64,000 nt of DNA from Coniella vitis (GCA_011317545.1 WUJK01000011.1:1255501-1319500); one strand, 5' to 3'. Shown: positions 34,014 to 45,985, counted from the stretch's first letter. The notes: generated by a model not told the origin, from the letters alone. Numbers and translations: made by a program.

Positions 34014-35729
34014 ATGTCTGTCCAGCTGTCGGCAGAGCGGCTGGCACAGCTCCAAGAATGCGCCGGCTCCCATTTCGACGTCCTCACTGACCCAGCCGAC
34101 ACGCAATTCCAAGAGTTCGCCAAGAGGTGGTCTGACCTGGACCGCCAGACTCCAGCTGCCATTGCGCTGCCGGAATCCGAGCACCAGATACAGCAAGTGG
34201 TAGGTTACGTTAGGTTTCTGTTGATCGTCACCCCATCCTGCGGATTCCTAGCCCATCCTTTGCTGCGGCTAACCGAGCTTACCCATACACAGGTCTCTTG
34301 GGCCGTTCAAGCCGCCGTGCCGTTTGTCACCAAGTCCGGCGGCCACAGTACCTGGTCGACCATCGGACCTGAAGGCATCGTCATTGACTTGAGCAAGTAC
34401 TCTGCCATCGAGGTGGACACAAGCAATGCAACGGCCAAGATCCGAGGGAGCGTCCTGACCAAGTCGCTCTCTGTGCACTTGGCCGAAGCTGGCTACTTTG
34501 CCGGTATGTTTATCCCAAAGCCTGTTCTGTTTGCCTGACAAGCCCACAGTTGGTGGTCTCGCACGTTTAACTCCGTGAAGCTGGGCGCATGCATGCTAAA
34601 ACTCAAAACTGTAAAATTCGTGCCCCCCGCAGCTGTCGGCAATGGCACGCAAGTGGGTGCGATCCCGTATTTTCTCAACGGCGGTGCCTCCATTACCACT
34701 GCCGTGACTGGCTTCGGGAGCGATCAGATCCTGGCGGCGCGCCTGGTCGACGCCCAGGGAAGGCTGGTTCACGCCACACCAGAGCAGGAGCCAGAGCTTC
34801 TGTTCGGCGTCCGTGGCGCCGGCCAGTTCTTCGGCCTGGTTACCGAGATCACCATCCGGATCTGGCCGCTCGCTGCGCTGGGCAACAGCCAGGGGCTGCT
34901 CTGGAGCGGGCGCTTCGTCTTCCCCCTCGCTCGCGCACCAGAGGTTGCCGCGGCCATGGCGAGCATCATGGACGATCCGCAGCAGGCGACCGCCGGGCTT
35001 GTGATGTGTGTCTGTCCGCCGCCTGCGCGCAAGCCAGTCCTGGTCGTGGCCGCACGGCAGATTGGCAATCTGGAGGAAGCGGAGGCGACCTTTGCGAGCC
35101 TGTACGCCCTGCAGCCACGGGTGGGCGAGGGCGGACCCGTGGCGATCCAGAACATCAGCGACGGCCGCGAAGCGCTCGAGGCCAAAGGGGGCTTCAAGAC
35201 GTTTGGCACCATCGGGCTGCGGCGCTTCGACACGCCCCGCTTCCTGCAGACGATTGAAGTGTGGAAGCGGCTGCTGGAAGAATGCCCCGATGCAGTCAAC
35301 ACGACATATAACTTCCAGTGGGACTCGCGGCCGCCCAAGCAGCCAGACTTTGAGTCTGCGAATTCTCTGCATGATATCCGGTATTGGCAGTAAGTTTACG
35401 CAAGAATGCTTTTTTTTTATATAAATATATATGGCCCATGGGCGGTTGAAGACGAGCATCCATCCACTGACTGGTGCTCTTGCTCTCTCAGGAACAATAT
35501 CATCTGGTACACAGATGCGGCCAGCCACGACAAGGTCGCTGCGCTGAATGCCGAGTGCCTGGCGGTTGCCAGGGGCCCAGAGAGATCCGAGTACGCCGAC
35601 TTCCCAAATGCTACTCGAGTGGACCCGATTGAGCTTCGCTTTCGGGGCAACGGTAAACTGGAGAAGCTGCAAGCTTTGAAGAGGAAGTGGGATCCTGAAG
35701 GAGTCTATACCCGGCAGCTCCTGGATTAG
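34014..35729 (+). CDS. FAD-linked oxidoreductase, berberine-bridge/6-hydroxynicotine oxidase-like
   Basis: Four exons (34014-34199, 34293-34503, 34633-35389, 35492-35729) give 463 residues. Introns are GTAGGT..CAG, GTATGT..CAG and GTAAGT..CAG. The FAD-binding PCMH domain shows VPFVTKSGGHS, whose His (about residue 80) is the usual site of covalent 8-alpha-histidyl FAD linkage. Later blocks are GAIPYFLNGG and LFGVRGAGQFFGLVTE. The C-terminus, from ADFPNAT to KWDPEGV, is the short BBE segment. There is no signal peptide, so a cytosolic enzyme is likely, unlike many secreted BBE proteins. It would catalyse an oxygen-dependent dehydrogenation or oxidative ring closure in the pathway. It is convergent with the FAD monooxygenase, 199 bp apart. 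Confidence 0.9.
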
Positions 35730-35928
35730 GTGACGTGACAGATCGGGTCGGACAGAACATGATTCACAAATAACATTGATTGATTGATTGCATGGCTGGT
35801 CCACAAGATGGTGGTGGTGGTGGTCCACGAGTGACAAAAAGTGAACGCCATCTGGACGTGATGTAACTCTCTGCTCTATATTTAGCACATGTCCACCAAT
35901 GGGGCCACTACGTCTGGAGCAGCATCTT

Positions 35929-37155
35929 TTATGCGTCAGTCAGGCCCAGCATTTTGCTGCCCGCCAGTTTTGATCGCTGGATGCACGCCCCCGCAAAGGC
36001 TCTCATCCCATCCTCGAAGCCCTTGATCGAGCTGGCCGAGAAGCCCTTTGTAGCGATGCTTTCGGCCAACAGGACGGCGTCGTGCAGAGCAGCAACAGCA
36101 CCAACTCCTCCCGCCGGGGACATGACATGGACTGCATCTCCGAGCGCCGTGACCAAGGGTGATTCCTCCCATGCTGGAATGGCTTCTGGCGCGCTGAGAA
36201 TGCGCATTCCGTACGTCAGTTCCTTGTCCTGCAGCTCGACCAGTGACCGGATGGACGGGTCCCATTCACTCGTAATGTCCATGGATATCGCCCACGGGTC
36301 GCTCCGCAGCAGGCCGTCCACCACCTCGTCACTGAGGTTGGGCCCCAGGAGCTGCCGCGGAAACATGATGCCAAAGTGCACGTAGTCCTCGGGAATGTGC
36401 GAGAACGTCTCGCGATTGGTGAAATGGCACGGCTCGCAGACCATCGTCACAGGGCTGTCGGCCCTGGTGATGATGCTGTGGATCAGGGGTGTCTGGTCGC
36501 GCACGACCGTGATCCAGCGGCGGTGCGCCTCGGGAAAGCGGCTGAGCAGCGCGCCGCCGAGGCTGCTCTTGCCGTAGACGCAGCAGACGCCCGTGTCCTG
36601 GAAGGCGTGCCCAGGCCCAGGCAGCAGCTGGGCGCGCACCGCCGAGTGCGCCCCATCCGCGCCCACGAGCAGCGTCCCCTCAGCCGTGGAGCCGTCCTCG
36701 AACATGGCTTGGACCGTCTCGCTGCTGCCAGGGGTGGCGCCGCTAGGGATGATGCGGTACGACGTGAGCTTCTTGCCGAACTGCACATGGGCGCGCACGC
36801 CCTCCATAAGCGCCCAGCGGAGTAAGCCTCGATCGACGGCCAGGGGGGGCTCGGCACCAGGGGGCAGCCGTTGCTTTCGACACGCCGTGATGCTGGCGTC
36901 CGTTGCGTTCAGGTTGGTCTCGCCCAGGCGGACCTGCGCAGCCGTCGCTCTGACAATCTCCCAGGCCTCGGGCGTGACTGTTGCTTGGAGACGGGCGACG
37001 ATGTCTCCGACGAGCTTCAGCCGGTAGCCTTGGCGGCGCGAGTCGAGGAATGCGTCTCGCTCAAAGAGGGTGAAGGCTATGCCCTTTCTCTTGAGGCCTT
37101 GAGCCAGGACCAGGCCGCCGGGGCCGGCACCAATGATGAGGACGTGTGGTTGCAT
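35929..37155 (-). CDS. FAD-dependent monooxygenase, salicylate-hydroxylase-like
   Basis: A single exon from the ATG at 37155 encodes 408 residues. The Rossmann motif GAGPGG lies at residues 9-14, the DG motif (LVGADGAHSAVR) at about 164-174, and the GD motif (ALGDAVHVMSP) at about 337-347. These define class A flavoprotein monooxygenases that hydroxylate aromatic or enol substrates with NAD(P)H and oxygen. There is no C-terminal membrane anchor. Enzymes of this type hydroxylate or dearomatise NR-PKS products. It is divergent to the GMC oxidoreductase across 1.18 kb. One intact exon with normal codon use and no RIP mark suggests it is still functional. Confidence 0.92.
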   Translation of the reverse strand: MQPHVLIIGAGPGGLVLAQGLKRKGIAFTLFERDAFLDSRRQGYRLKLVGDIVARLQATVTPEAWEIVRATAAQVRLGETNLNATDASITACRKQRLPPGAEPPLAVDRGLLRWALMEGVRAHVQFGKKLTSYRIIPSGATPGSSETVQAMFEDGSTAEGTLLVGADGAHSAVRAQLLPGPGHAFQDTGVCCVYGKSSLGGALLSRFPEAHRRWITVVRDQTPLIHSIITRADSPVTMVCEPCHFTNRETFSHIPEDYVHFGIMFPRQLLGPNLSDEVVDGLLRSDPWAISMDITSEWDPSIRSLVELQDKELTYGMRILSAPEAIPAWEESPLVTALGDAVHVMSPAGGVGAVAALHDAVLLAESIATKGFSASSIKGFEDGMRAFAGACIQRSKLAGSKMLGLTDA

Positions 37156-38333
37156 TTTCGGGGTTTTCTTATTCTCGTGAGCGCAGAGCGTTGTGACAGA
37201 GCTTGGCCGGTGCTGGATGGAATGGTCCGAGGTGCTGTTGGATATTGATCCTTTGATGCGTCTTGTAGACCGTTCGGTGCGGGGGGCCGGTAATTTCGGC
37301 GCAAGATATAGGAATCTGGTACTAAAAGAGAATGTTTTAGATAGCGTGGAAAGGTTGAAGCGTCAGGCCACTATCCGGAAGCTGTGACTGCTTGTCCACG
37401 TTGTGAGCGAGACCAGTTGGTAAGAATCTGTCCAGATATGGCTTAATCAGGCAGGAATAATAGTGATATTGAGGGACCCAAGTTCCTATGCAAAATATGA
37501 TATGTGTTTGTACTATTTCATCTCAAAGAAATGTAATATATTATCTTTGTACCTGCGTATATTCATCAGCACAGTGTTGCGATACCACATTGTAGCACCG
37601 CTGTCGCCACTCATTTATCCGTTTTGGGGGCTTACCTATGTATTGAGAGCGTTGTATTGCAGATTCGACGTGCTCTCGTGCTATTGAACGACAACAGCAA
37701 CCAAGCCGGGCTACCCATTTCCAGTCATATACCCGTAATGAGAATCCTGCAATGCTACTGTATTCTCTTTTGGCCCCCATTGCTGGGTATGTATCTGTAG
37801 GTACCAGGTCAGCAGTGACTCTGCCTGTTGGATACTGTGCAAGTTGTTGGTTCTTCTTCTCTTCCAAGAAACGCAGTCAGCGTTTGCCGACCAATCGTCG
37901 TTCGGGGCGTGTGGCATGGCACCAATACTATGTACAGCCAGACGTTATCGAACGACAAGCGGCGGTGACGGTCGGCTCGCCAGAGAATCCTTCTGTATCG
38001 ACATTGGGGGGGGGGGGGGGGGCGGAGCAACATCGGGTACTGCGCAGCCAGGTTGGCAGCTGAGATGTATTGTGCCATTTCGCTGGAGAGGCGTAGTTGC
38101 AAGTAAGCGTCTGGTGGTTGGCGCCGCATCCGAAGCTGGAGACCGCGTTCACGATAGGAAGTGGTATGCAAGCAAAGGAAGAAAGAAGAAGAAGAAACAA
38201 GTATGTAATGGTTGATATTGTGTGATATATAACGAGGAGAGCCGGTCGCTGTATGGACCACTTGCGGGCCATGGATGCTGTGCAAGCTGCTTTTGTGCGT
38301 CGTTGCACCCTCTCAAAGACTTTTGGCCCCAAC
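37156..38333. other. Divergent promoter region with an 18-base G run
   Basis: Shared upstream region of the FAD monooxygenase (minus) and GMC oxidoreductase (plus). It has a run of about 18 G at 38006-38023. No gene is supported. Confidence 0.5.
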
Positions 38334-40622
38334 ATGTTGCTGCAATCTGCGCTCGCTTCCCTCGTGCTGGGTCTCGCCCACACAGCAAGACCTGCTGCTG
38401 CTGCTGCTGCTGCTGCGTCGACCACGGATGCGACGCTGCCTCCCGCCGTCCTTGGGGCCCCCGCCAATGCCACCTTCGATTACATCGTGATCGGCGGCGG
38501 CACCGCTGGGCTGGTGGTTGCTTCCCGTCTTGCCGAGGCCAACAGGTCGGTCGCGGTGGTCGAGGCCGGCGGCTTCTACGCCGTGGACAATGGCAACTTC
38601 AGCACGGTGCCGTCGTACGCTGTATTCGGAGCGGGAGCGAGTGCCGAGGCCATTATTCCCTCGGTGGATTGGGGCTTCATGACCACTCCGCAGGCCGGCC
38701 TGAACAACAGGTGAGTGGCTCTGTGTGCCTCCCTGGCACCTGCCCAGTGCCAGCGGCATGTGTGTTCTAATGGCGCGTTGATCATCTAGGAGCATGCACT
38801 ATGCCCGGGGTAAGACCTTGGGCGGAAGGTTCGCACCCGACCCCACTATAACCCGAACCCTGGCTGGTTCCTGCCCTTCGCGGCCAGAGAAGATACCTCC
38901 TCTAACAGGCAACAACCTGCTAGTTCGGCTCGCAATTACTTCACTTATAATCGGCCGACAGTGGTGAGTTTTCTGGCCCCTCGCGGGCAGACGAACACAG
39001 AGTCGTGCTGACACTCTGCAGGATTCCATGAGCCGATGGGCCGCCGCTGTCGACGATCCATCCTACGGCTGGGACAAGTTCTGGCCCTACCTGCAGAAGA
39101 GCGTCAACTTCACCGGCCCCGACAACCAGGCGCGGCCAGCCAACGCATCCATCCCCGAGCCCGCTGCCGGTGCTTTCAAAGCCGGCGCCGGACCGCTGCG
39201 GGTGTCGTTCCCAACCTGGGCCAACGCCTTTTCGTCCTTTGCGAACCTGGGCTGGCAGGCCCTCGGCTTGCCATGGACCAGGGACTTTGTCAGTGGCACG
39301 CTGACCGGTGTGCAGTACTGCCAGAACACAATCAACCCAGAGGGCCAGATCCGGGACACGTCGTATTCGTCGTTTCTCCAGAGCGCAGCGGAGGCTGGGG
39401 CGCCCATTCGCGTCTACAACAACACGTTGGCGCAGCGCATCTTGTTCGATGGCACGACAGCAACGGGGGTGTCGGTCGTCAGCAGCCAGGGGCAGGAATA
39501 TGTGCTGAGCGCGGCCAAAGAAGTCATCCTCTCTGCTGGAGCGGTAAGTCATGGCACAGTTCCAGGACCAGACGACGACGTCCACGAGCTGACGCTTTGG
39601 TTTTGTGAGAAATAGCTTCAGTCTCCCCAACTCCTTCTCCTTTCCGGCATTGGGCCCGCTGCAACTCTTGACCAGTTCGACATACCCGTCATCTCCGAGC
39701 TGCCCGGCGTCGGCGCAAACATGCAAGACCATCTGGTCGTCGGCACAACCTACCAGGTCAACACCCTCACCCACAGCGCCGTCAGCAACAACGCGACCTT
39801 CCTCTACCAGTCCGAGGCCCAGTGGAACCTCAACGGCGGTGGTATCCTCGGCAATCCCGGCGGCGAGCTGATCGCATGGGAGAGGCTGGCGCCCGGGCGC
39901 AACTTCAGCGAAGCCACCAACAGAGTGCTGGCCTCGGCTCTTGCCGACGTGCCCACGATCGAGTACCTCATCCTCGACGCCTACAGCGGCAACAACGAGG
40001 ACTACGAGACGGGCGCTCCCGCCACGCCGTACATGTATGCCTCGCCTGTGGCCGCGCTACACGTCCCGCAGAGCCGCGGCTCCGTCACCATCGCGAGCAC
40101 CGACGCGGCGGTGGCTCCCGTCATCAACCCAAACTGGCTGACCAGCCCCGTCGACCAGGAGCTCGCCGTGTTTGCCTTTCGTCGCCTGCGCGAGATGATG
40201 GACACGAGTGTGATGAAGCCGTCGTGGGTGAGCGAGGTGGTGCCGGGCAGGAATGTGTCGACGGACCAGGACATCTTGGACGTGATTCGCCAGAATGCGA
40301 TCCAGGAGTTTCACGCGTCGGCGACCTGCAAGATGGGTGTCGCGACGGATCCTGAGGCTGTGGTGAATAGCCGTGGCCAGGTGTTTGGGACCGAGAATCT
40401 GCGCGTTGTGGATTTGTCGGCGGTTCCGTTTCTTCCTGCAGGGCATCCTCAGGGGTTGATTTGTGAGTTGGGCTTCTGTTTATATTTTCTTTTATTTCTT
40501 TTCCCTCCACGTTTCCTCGTACATGTTTGGCTAACAGCTTTTCAGATGCCCTGGCGGAGAAAATCACCGATGATATCTTGAAGTCGACGAGGAGCGCCGC
40601 GTGTGAAGAGAAACACATGTAA
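38334..40622 (+). CDS. GMC-family oxidoreductase, probably secreted
   Basis: Six exons (38334-38710, 38790-38828, 38924-38963, 39022-39543, 39616-40462, 40546-40622) give about 633 residues; every junction keeps frame, and two exons are only 39-40 bp. I choose the ATG at 38334 because it starts a signal peptide (MLLQSALASLVLGLAHTA); an in-frame ATG at 38253 would bury it. A CTG repeat next encodes a poly-Ala stretch. The FAD motif is VIGGGTAGLVVASRLAE (residues 52-68), and the second GMC signature appears after splicing as GGSSARNYF. The catalytic pair is His559 in HASATCKMG and His603 in GHPQGLIYALAEK. Glucose-methanol-choline enzymes oxidise alcohols or aldehydes; patulin synthase shows that secreted members can do a last pathway step. 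It converges with the O-methyltransferase, 301 bp apart. Confidence 0.93.
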
Positions 40623-40923
40623 TATTTGGCAAATGAGACAAGGAAATAGAATCAAAAGCAAAGACTGCATGTCTGTATATATGACTATATTTGCTAGGAC
40701 CACATTTGGAGTAAAGAGCATGCGAGAAGGGTTTCATCTCGTCTGATTCCAGCAATATATATACATCTACAGATTAATCGGATGCGCTGACAACCTTCTG
40801 TCTCTTGATGCAGAAGCCTTTTCTTTTTTTTTTTTTTCCTTTTTTTTCCCCCCAACATTCACTATCACTTATCAATCATTTTCCACTGACTATATCTTTC
40901 CCACATCACTCTGACCACGCTCA
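40623..40923. other. Short convergent intergenic region
   Basis: 3' regions of the GMC gene and O-methyltransferase gene, with T and C runs at about 40825-40853. Nothing else is visible. Confidence 0.5.
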
Positions 40924-42345
40924 TCACTCATCAGCCAGCTTCACCACCATAATTGCCATCACACTTCCAGGCGGCTGCACCCATTCCACAAGCTTCAACC
41001 TCGGCTCCGCGCTCGCAAACAGCTCCTCCCACACATCCAGCTCCCTCTCGCGCGCATTGAAGTTCTGCGCCATAACCAGATCACGCACCCGCAGTTTCGC
41101 CTCCAAGCTCCGAGAAATAGACCCCGGCGGCGGGAGGATCGTGTCCATGACCACGATGCGCGCGGCAGCCGCCGCCCCAGCGCTACTGCGCAACGCCGCA
41201 GCCAGGTGCGAGAGAATCAGCCGCGCACGCTCATCGGGCCAGTCGTGCAGGATTTTGCGCAGCAGGTAGACATTGGGTGGACAACGATCGAGGGCCACGG
41301 GCTGCTGTTGGGGTTGGGGCTGGAAAAAGTCATGCGCGAGGAAACCGATCCGCGACGTGATCTCTGTGGGCAAGGCGCTGAGAACCTTGGGCCCTGAGCT
41401 GATGGCCTCGGGCAGATCTTGCACGGTGAACGTGAAGCCCGGGTATGCCTTGGCCAATGCAGCGGCCACGAAGCCGCTGGAGCCCCCGACGTCGACAATG
41501 TGTGCCTGTTCCCCAAAGTGCGCCAGCCAGTCGAAGCCTCGGACCAGGTGCTCGTGGCTGAGGCCGTCGTCGCGGGCCTGGCTCTTCATGTAGCGAGCAA
41601 ACTCGTCTGCACAGCCTGGCCGCTGCTTGAAGTCCTCGAAGAACGGGAGGTCGGTGTGGAAGGCCATGTTGTAGGCTGTTTCGTTGCGAGCCGTGGTTTC
41701 TCCCCATTTGGAGGTTGCGTCGGCGAGGGTTGCTGCGGAGGGCTGCCCGTATTCGGTGATGAAACGGGCCCAGTCGCGGAGCGACGAGTCCTCGGAGTTG
41801 GCAAAGGGGAGGGACAGCGAGTTGTGGCTGATGTACCCCAGCTCTGGCTCGTGGAAGACGCCTGAGGCTATGGACATGCGTGCTACCGAGCGCAGCATGC
41901 CGACGGGAACCGAGGCAGTCGATGCCAGAGACGTGTAGCTGATGGGTTTCAAGTTGCTTGGCACGAGGCTGAAGATGTTGAATCGGAGCAGCCAGCGCAG
42001 ACTGGCAAAAGTTTGGTACTAACATTCGCGTAATTCAGCGTGAATGGCCAGCAATGTGAGGATGTGGATTTCTCTGATGGAGCAGTCCCCCCCCCCCTCC
42101 TTATTCCAGCGAGAAAGACTTACGTGCACTTGATGCTCGCTCAAGAAATCCGAAGGCGTCTGAGCGCGTATCTGGATTTCTCGAGCCAGTTCCAGAAGTT
42201 GTCGTCTGGTGACCACTGCTTCTGTCAGCATGCTGTCCTCTGCAGACGTGGAGACTGGCTCTGGAGCTGTCGACAAAGCATCCATCTGCTCTGCTTTACG
42301 GCATAGTTCTCGGGCCAATTCGGAAAGCTTGGTTGGCGTCGCCAT
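40924..42345 (-). CDS. SAM-dependent O-methyltransferase
   Basis: Two minus-strand exons, 42345-42124 and 42018-40924, encode 438 residues. The intron (GTAAGT..GTTAG) is phase 0 and joins EHQVH to YQTFASLRWLLRFNIF; without splicing an in-frame TAG falls just at the acceptor. An N-terminal helical dimerisation region of about 150 residues precedes the methyltransferase fold. The SAM-binding motif is IVDVGGSSGF (about residues 248-257), with VQDLP as the acidic motif II. The catalytic base is His332 in KILHDWPDERA. This is the plant/fungal class I O-methyltransferase type that methylates phenolic hydroxyls of polyketides. A TATATAAAG box lies about 115 bp before the ATG. It lies in tandem with the SDR gene upstream. 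Confidence 0.93.
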
Positions 42346-42457
42346 GGCGTGATTTTGGCCGTGCTGCTGTAAGCACTGGAGAGAGAGAGAGGAGGAAAGT
42401 GTGCAAGAGTCAAGAGGGATGTCGCCCTCCCAGCCTCTACTGCGGGGGCTCTGCTAC

Positions 42458-42466
42458 CTTTATATA
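42458..42466 (-). promoter_or_regulatory. TATA box of the O-methyltransferase gene
   Basis: Minus-strand TATATAAAG lies 113-121 bp upstream of the ATG at 42345, a usual distance for a fungal core promoter. Confidence 0.5.
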
Positions 42467-42778
42467 CTTGTGCCATGGTGGAGCATGGAGAAGGGGGGGG
42501 GGGGAAACACAATTCGGCTCAGATATTGCTGCAGATAGCGGGAAAATAGCACAAGTATATACTTGAAAGCGATAGATTTCAGACGAGAAAACGATACACT
42601 CTATTTTGGTCTTTGATCAAGGACGCACTCTCTGTAATTCATGGACATGGCAGTAGGCACAGATTTTGGCTTATACAGCGACGAGACCCAGCCCAGCAAT
42701 ACAACAATCTAGTCGACTATTTGCGTTCGAATTCGCACCTCAGCGAGCACGATATCTCGAAATACACATTCACACACA

Positions 42779-42802
42779 GACACACACACACACACACACA
42801 CA
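42779..42802. repeat. CA dinucleotide microsatellite
   Basis: About twelve CA units lie immediately downstream of the SDR stop codon. Confidence 0.85.
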
Positions 42803-42806
42803 TACA

Positions 42807-43703
42807 CTAGACGCCAAGACCCATATTCTCAAAAATCTTACCGTAGCTCCCACGCCACGTATCAACAGCTACAGCCCCAAAGCCTACGCCGAGTTCCTGT
42901 TTCACAGCCCCGTCGGGCCCAACGGCCTGCTCCAGCGCCTCAAAGAACTTGTCGACGTAGTCGTCCAGAGGCATGGGGGGAAAGGCCTTGTCGGCGCCGC
43001 CCTGCAGGGCAATCGTGGCGGCACGGTGCTGCTTGTCCAGCCCCGTGTCGGTGTACGGCGGCACGATTTCCACTATGGCCAGATTCTCGCTCGCGCCCGG
43101 GATGAAGCTGAGCTGCTGGCGCAGCACCTTGGCCAGCGCCGCGACGCCGGCCTTGGACGCGGCATAGGTCGGGTAGAAGCTGAGCGGGATATAGGCCAGG
43201 GTGGAGCTGGTGAGGAAGAGGGTCGTCTTGGCGCCCGCCTGCGCGCGCTGCAGCAGATGGGGCGCGAGGTAGTGGACGAGCAGAGACGGGCCGGTGAGAT
43301 TGGTGGTGATCTCGCCAATGATGTCTTGCGGGCTCGTGGAGGAAGGGTCAAACAGATTGAAGCAGTTTTGGATCCCAGCAGTCAGAATGACGCTATCAAG
43401 CGATGGGAAGTCCTGGAGAATGGCATTGATGCTGGGCCCGATGGCGGCCAGGTCGTCGATGTGGAACTAATGGACGTATCATATCATCAGGAATCCGCTT
43501 GTTCTAAGTGAGAATATGATAATCAGGGTGCATACCTCGCGACTCTCGATCCCCGGCAGCTCGTGTGCCAGGCTCTTGAGCTTCTCCGTGTTGCGGCCCG
43601 TAATGATGACCTTTTTGCCGAGGCTATGGAAGCGGCGAGCAAAGGCTTCGCCAATCCCAGAGGTGGCGCCAATGATCAGCACACTGTTCAATCTCGAAGA
43701 CAT
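42807..43703 (-). CDS. Short-chain dehydrogenase/reductase
   Basis: Two minus-strand exons, 43703-43536 and 43466-42807, with a 69-bp intron (GTATGC..TTAG), encode 275 residues. The cofactor motif GATSGIG is at residues 12-18. The dinucleotide preference is probably NADP(H), from GRN after the second strand. TAGIQ lies at about 85-89, catalytic Ser near 143-144, and the active site YAASK gives Tyr157 and Lys161. It is a classical SDR of the DltE/YdfG-like type, acting on a keto or hydroxyl group. The N-terminus fits the family's usual start exactly. Located in tandem with the O-methyltransferase; its divergent upstream region is shared with a small membrane protein gene. Confidence 0.93.
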
Positions 43704-43924
43704 GATAGAGAAACAAAGGTACTTGATCCTTCGAAAGGGTCAAAAGCAAAAGACAATCAACGGATGGCTTGGAAGGATCACAGAGATAGGGGATAGCCGA
43801 GAGGGAGCAGCAGCAGCACACAAGCAAAGCAATGCAAGGCAGGGCAACGTGTGCGATTCTCCACTGGAGAGACAGGTTTCGGGTCGGCTGAAGCTGCGCA
43901 GGCTCTTTTAAGTTAAGGCTCAAC

Positions 43925-43963
<39 letters not shown>

Positions 43964-44594
43964 GACTTGTAGGCTCTGCGAAGGATTTTGTCGGATGGCA
44001 CGCGATTGTCACCAACCTCAAGGAACATGCAGCACACTATTGCCTGCAAACCTGCAGTGCCCGCACTGCCCATACGAGCAGCAGAGCACGGCGATAGGCT
44101 CTGCCAAGGACTTCAGCTACCGGATGATAAAGCAGTGTTACTCTGTTGTGACCAACTTCGAAGGATTGCAGCACCCGTTTCCCGCAAAACCTCAGCCCAT
44201 ACAGTATTCGATATATAAACATGTCGTCGGGTATTCAAGCGTGACTAATAAATAGACTACTATGTACTTATTCCAGGTACTTTTGGTTCTGCTATGTACC
44301 ATGTACCATGTAGCTCCACCGTGTATCATGTACCATGTACCTCGATGTACTGATAGCGCTCAAGTAAGCTGCACGAGAGACCTCAGCATATGTACAGTCA
44401 CATGTTTTCGGGACGACTGAGACACCGGATACGCATGCAGATCCTTTTTGGGGGGACCCAGACGCTTATAAAGCCTCTCAAACGGACCAACTCATTCCAG
44501 GATGGTTCCACCCCCAAGGAGTGCGAGGCAGATAGCCATGCTCTGAATCCCAACGGCCTCGTCTCGGAGTATTCCATATCTATCGACAAGAAAG
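43704..44594. other. Divergent promoter region with GT run and CATGTAC repeats
   Basis: Between the SDR (minus) and the small membrane protein (plus). A GT dinucleotide run of about 18 units lies at 43926-43962. At 44293-44350 the word CATGTAC or GTACCATG recurs several times. No gene is supported. Confidence 0.5.
43926..43962. repeat. GT dinucleotide microsatellite
   Basis: About eighteen uninterrupted TG units in the presumed promoter of the SDR gene. Confidence 0.9.
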
Positions 44595-45232
44595 ATGCTG
44601 GGACGTGTTCTGCTGACGTTCGACTCGCTCAACCTCCTGTTGGGAGCGTGGGTCATGGATTACAATTCCGAGTCACACATCTTCAACTCGCGATGGCCAC
44701 CGCATGCCAAGTAAGATACGACCGCAATTGTGACCATCCATCCTGCCTTTCTTCTTTTCTCTCTCTCTCTCTCTCAAGTGCAGGGAAAGTACGCTGCCTA
44801 ACACTAACGTGCTCTTGTAGGTTCCATTGCGGTCAAACAATCACCCTCAGCACAGCTCTCGGCTTTGCCACCCTCTTTTTGACTTGGCGGTCGTGGCTCG
44901 TTCCAACAACAACAAGGGCCGTTGCGCGGGACTCGCTCAAGATTGCCGCCTTTACTGGAAGCGTTTACTGGCTTGCAGGATTGGCATCGATTTTGTTCCC
45001 GGGCGCGGACGGCTTGGACCCTGAGGTGTGCTTACGCCCTCTCTTTTTTTTTTTTCTTTTTTTCCCCCCCTCTCTCTCTCTCTCTATCAACCCCTCTCCC
45101 CTGATGCCACCGTTCTAATGTATGTCATCTGCATCTTGCTTTTAGTTTGGTGGACCAGGCTTCCCACAGATGCCGCTCTTCCTGGTTCTCGCGACTTGCG
45201 CGCTGGTTGGTTCCTGGTTAGAATCCATGTAA
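44595..45232 (+). CDS. Small four-helix membrane protein typical of fungal metabolite clusters
   Basis: Three exons (44595-44710, 44821-45025, 45146-45232) give 135 residues. Intron 1 has GTAAGA, a CTAACACTAAC branch region and TGTAG; intron 2 runs from GTGTGC to TTTAG. The protein begins MLGRVLLTFDSLNLLLGAWV, then DYNSESHIFNSRWPPHAKFH, and has about four hydrophobic segments, ending GSWLESM. The block HxFNxRWPPHAKFHxGQT is familiar from small uncharacterised fungal membrane proteins, several beside polyketide synthase genes. The biochemical role is unknown; it has no residues that suggest transport. An additional upstream exon is possible but not needed. Confidence 0.75.
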
Positions 45233-45985
45233 GGTATTGCACATTGCATATGCATGAGTACATAGTATACTCGCGTCAGGATTTCAAATGTCGCAAACGC
45301 GCGATGCAATAAGGTTACATTACATGGCATTCTAGCTTGCTGGTTACACATAAACGAACTTCCTCCGCTCCTGCAATCGACATAACGTCCACAACTCCTC
45401 GGCAAATCCACTTCCACGGGATATATTCCTAGATGGGGCAAGTGTTCGATTTCTAGATTGTTTGGTGAGACTGGTGAAGAAGTGGTTATGGAGATAACGG
45501 AATAATATTGCTCCGTTACTTCTTTTATATAGAAACAAAGCTGTAGTACTTTGTAGGGTGTGAGATCAAATCTTGCATAGTATTTAATATGATATATGAA
45601 ATTCGATGAAATTTGCATTTATGAGTAAAACATTCTTGTAATTAGGGATAGCATTATATATTTATAAATACTTAAACTTGGTTTCCTAGTCTTAATTCAT
45701 TATTTTATAATTATTTACCATTTCCCTTTATTTAATCTTAAAATACTGTTCATAAAGGAACGTGTGATTTTTATATTTCCTAAACGGGATAACCATCTGA
45801 TAATTCGAATGTATATAAGGCTAGCAGTACGCAATCACTGTCCAGGTGGTATATGGCCATTGAACATGTTGATTCCTAGACAGAAATGACCATGGACTCG
45901 CTCTGATCATAACCAAGGATTGAATCTGGAGCTTGCTTGAAAAACATCGTTATAGGTTTCGGGCACTACCACTGCGCACAGCATC
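45233..45985. other. AT-rich intergenic region upstream of the PKS
   Basis: Presumed promoter of the polyketide synthase gene, AT-rich near 45560-45860. No gene is supported. Confidence 0.5.

Noticed and set aside
33653..34162. 169-codon minus-strand open frame over the FAD-linked oxidase start
   Set aside because: Antisense shadow of the oxidase exon and of the CACAG repeat, which gives a Cys-Ala-Val run.
34596..35888. 430-codon minus-strand open frame
   Set aside because: Antisense to the third and fourth exons of the FAD-linked oxidase, whose plus-strand reading has clear FAD motifs and splice sites.
38253..38333. Upstream in-frame ATG for the GMC gene
   Set aside because: It would place 27 polar residues before the signal peptide; the ATG at 38334 gives a normal secretory N-terminus.
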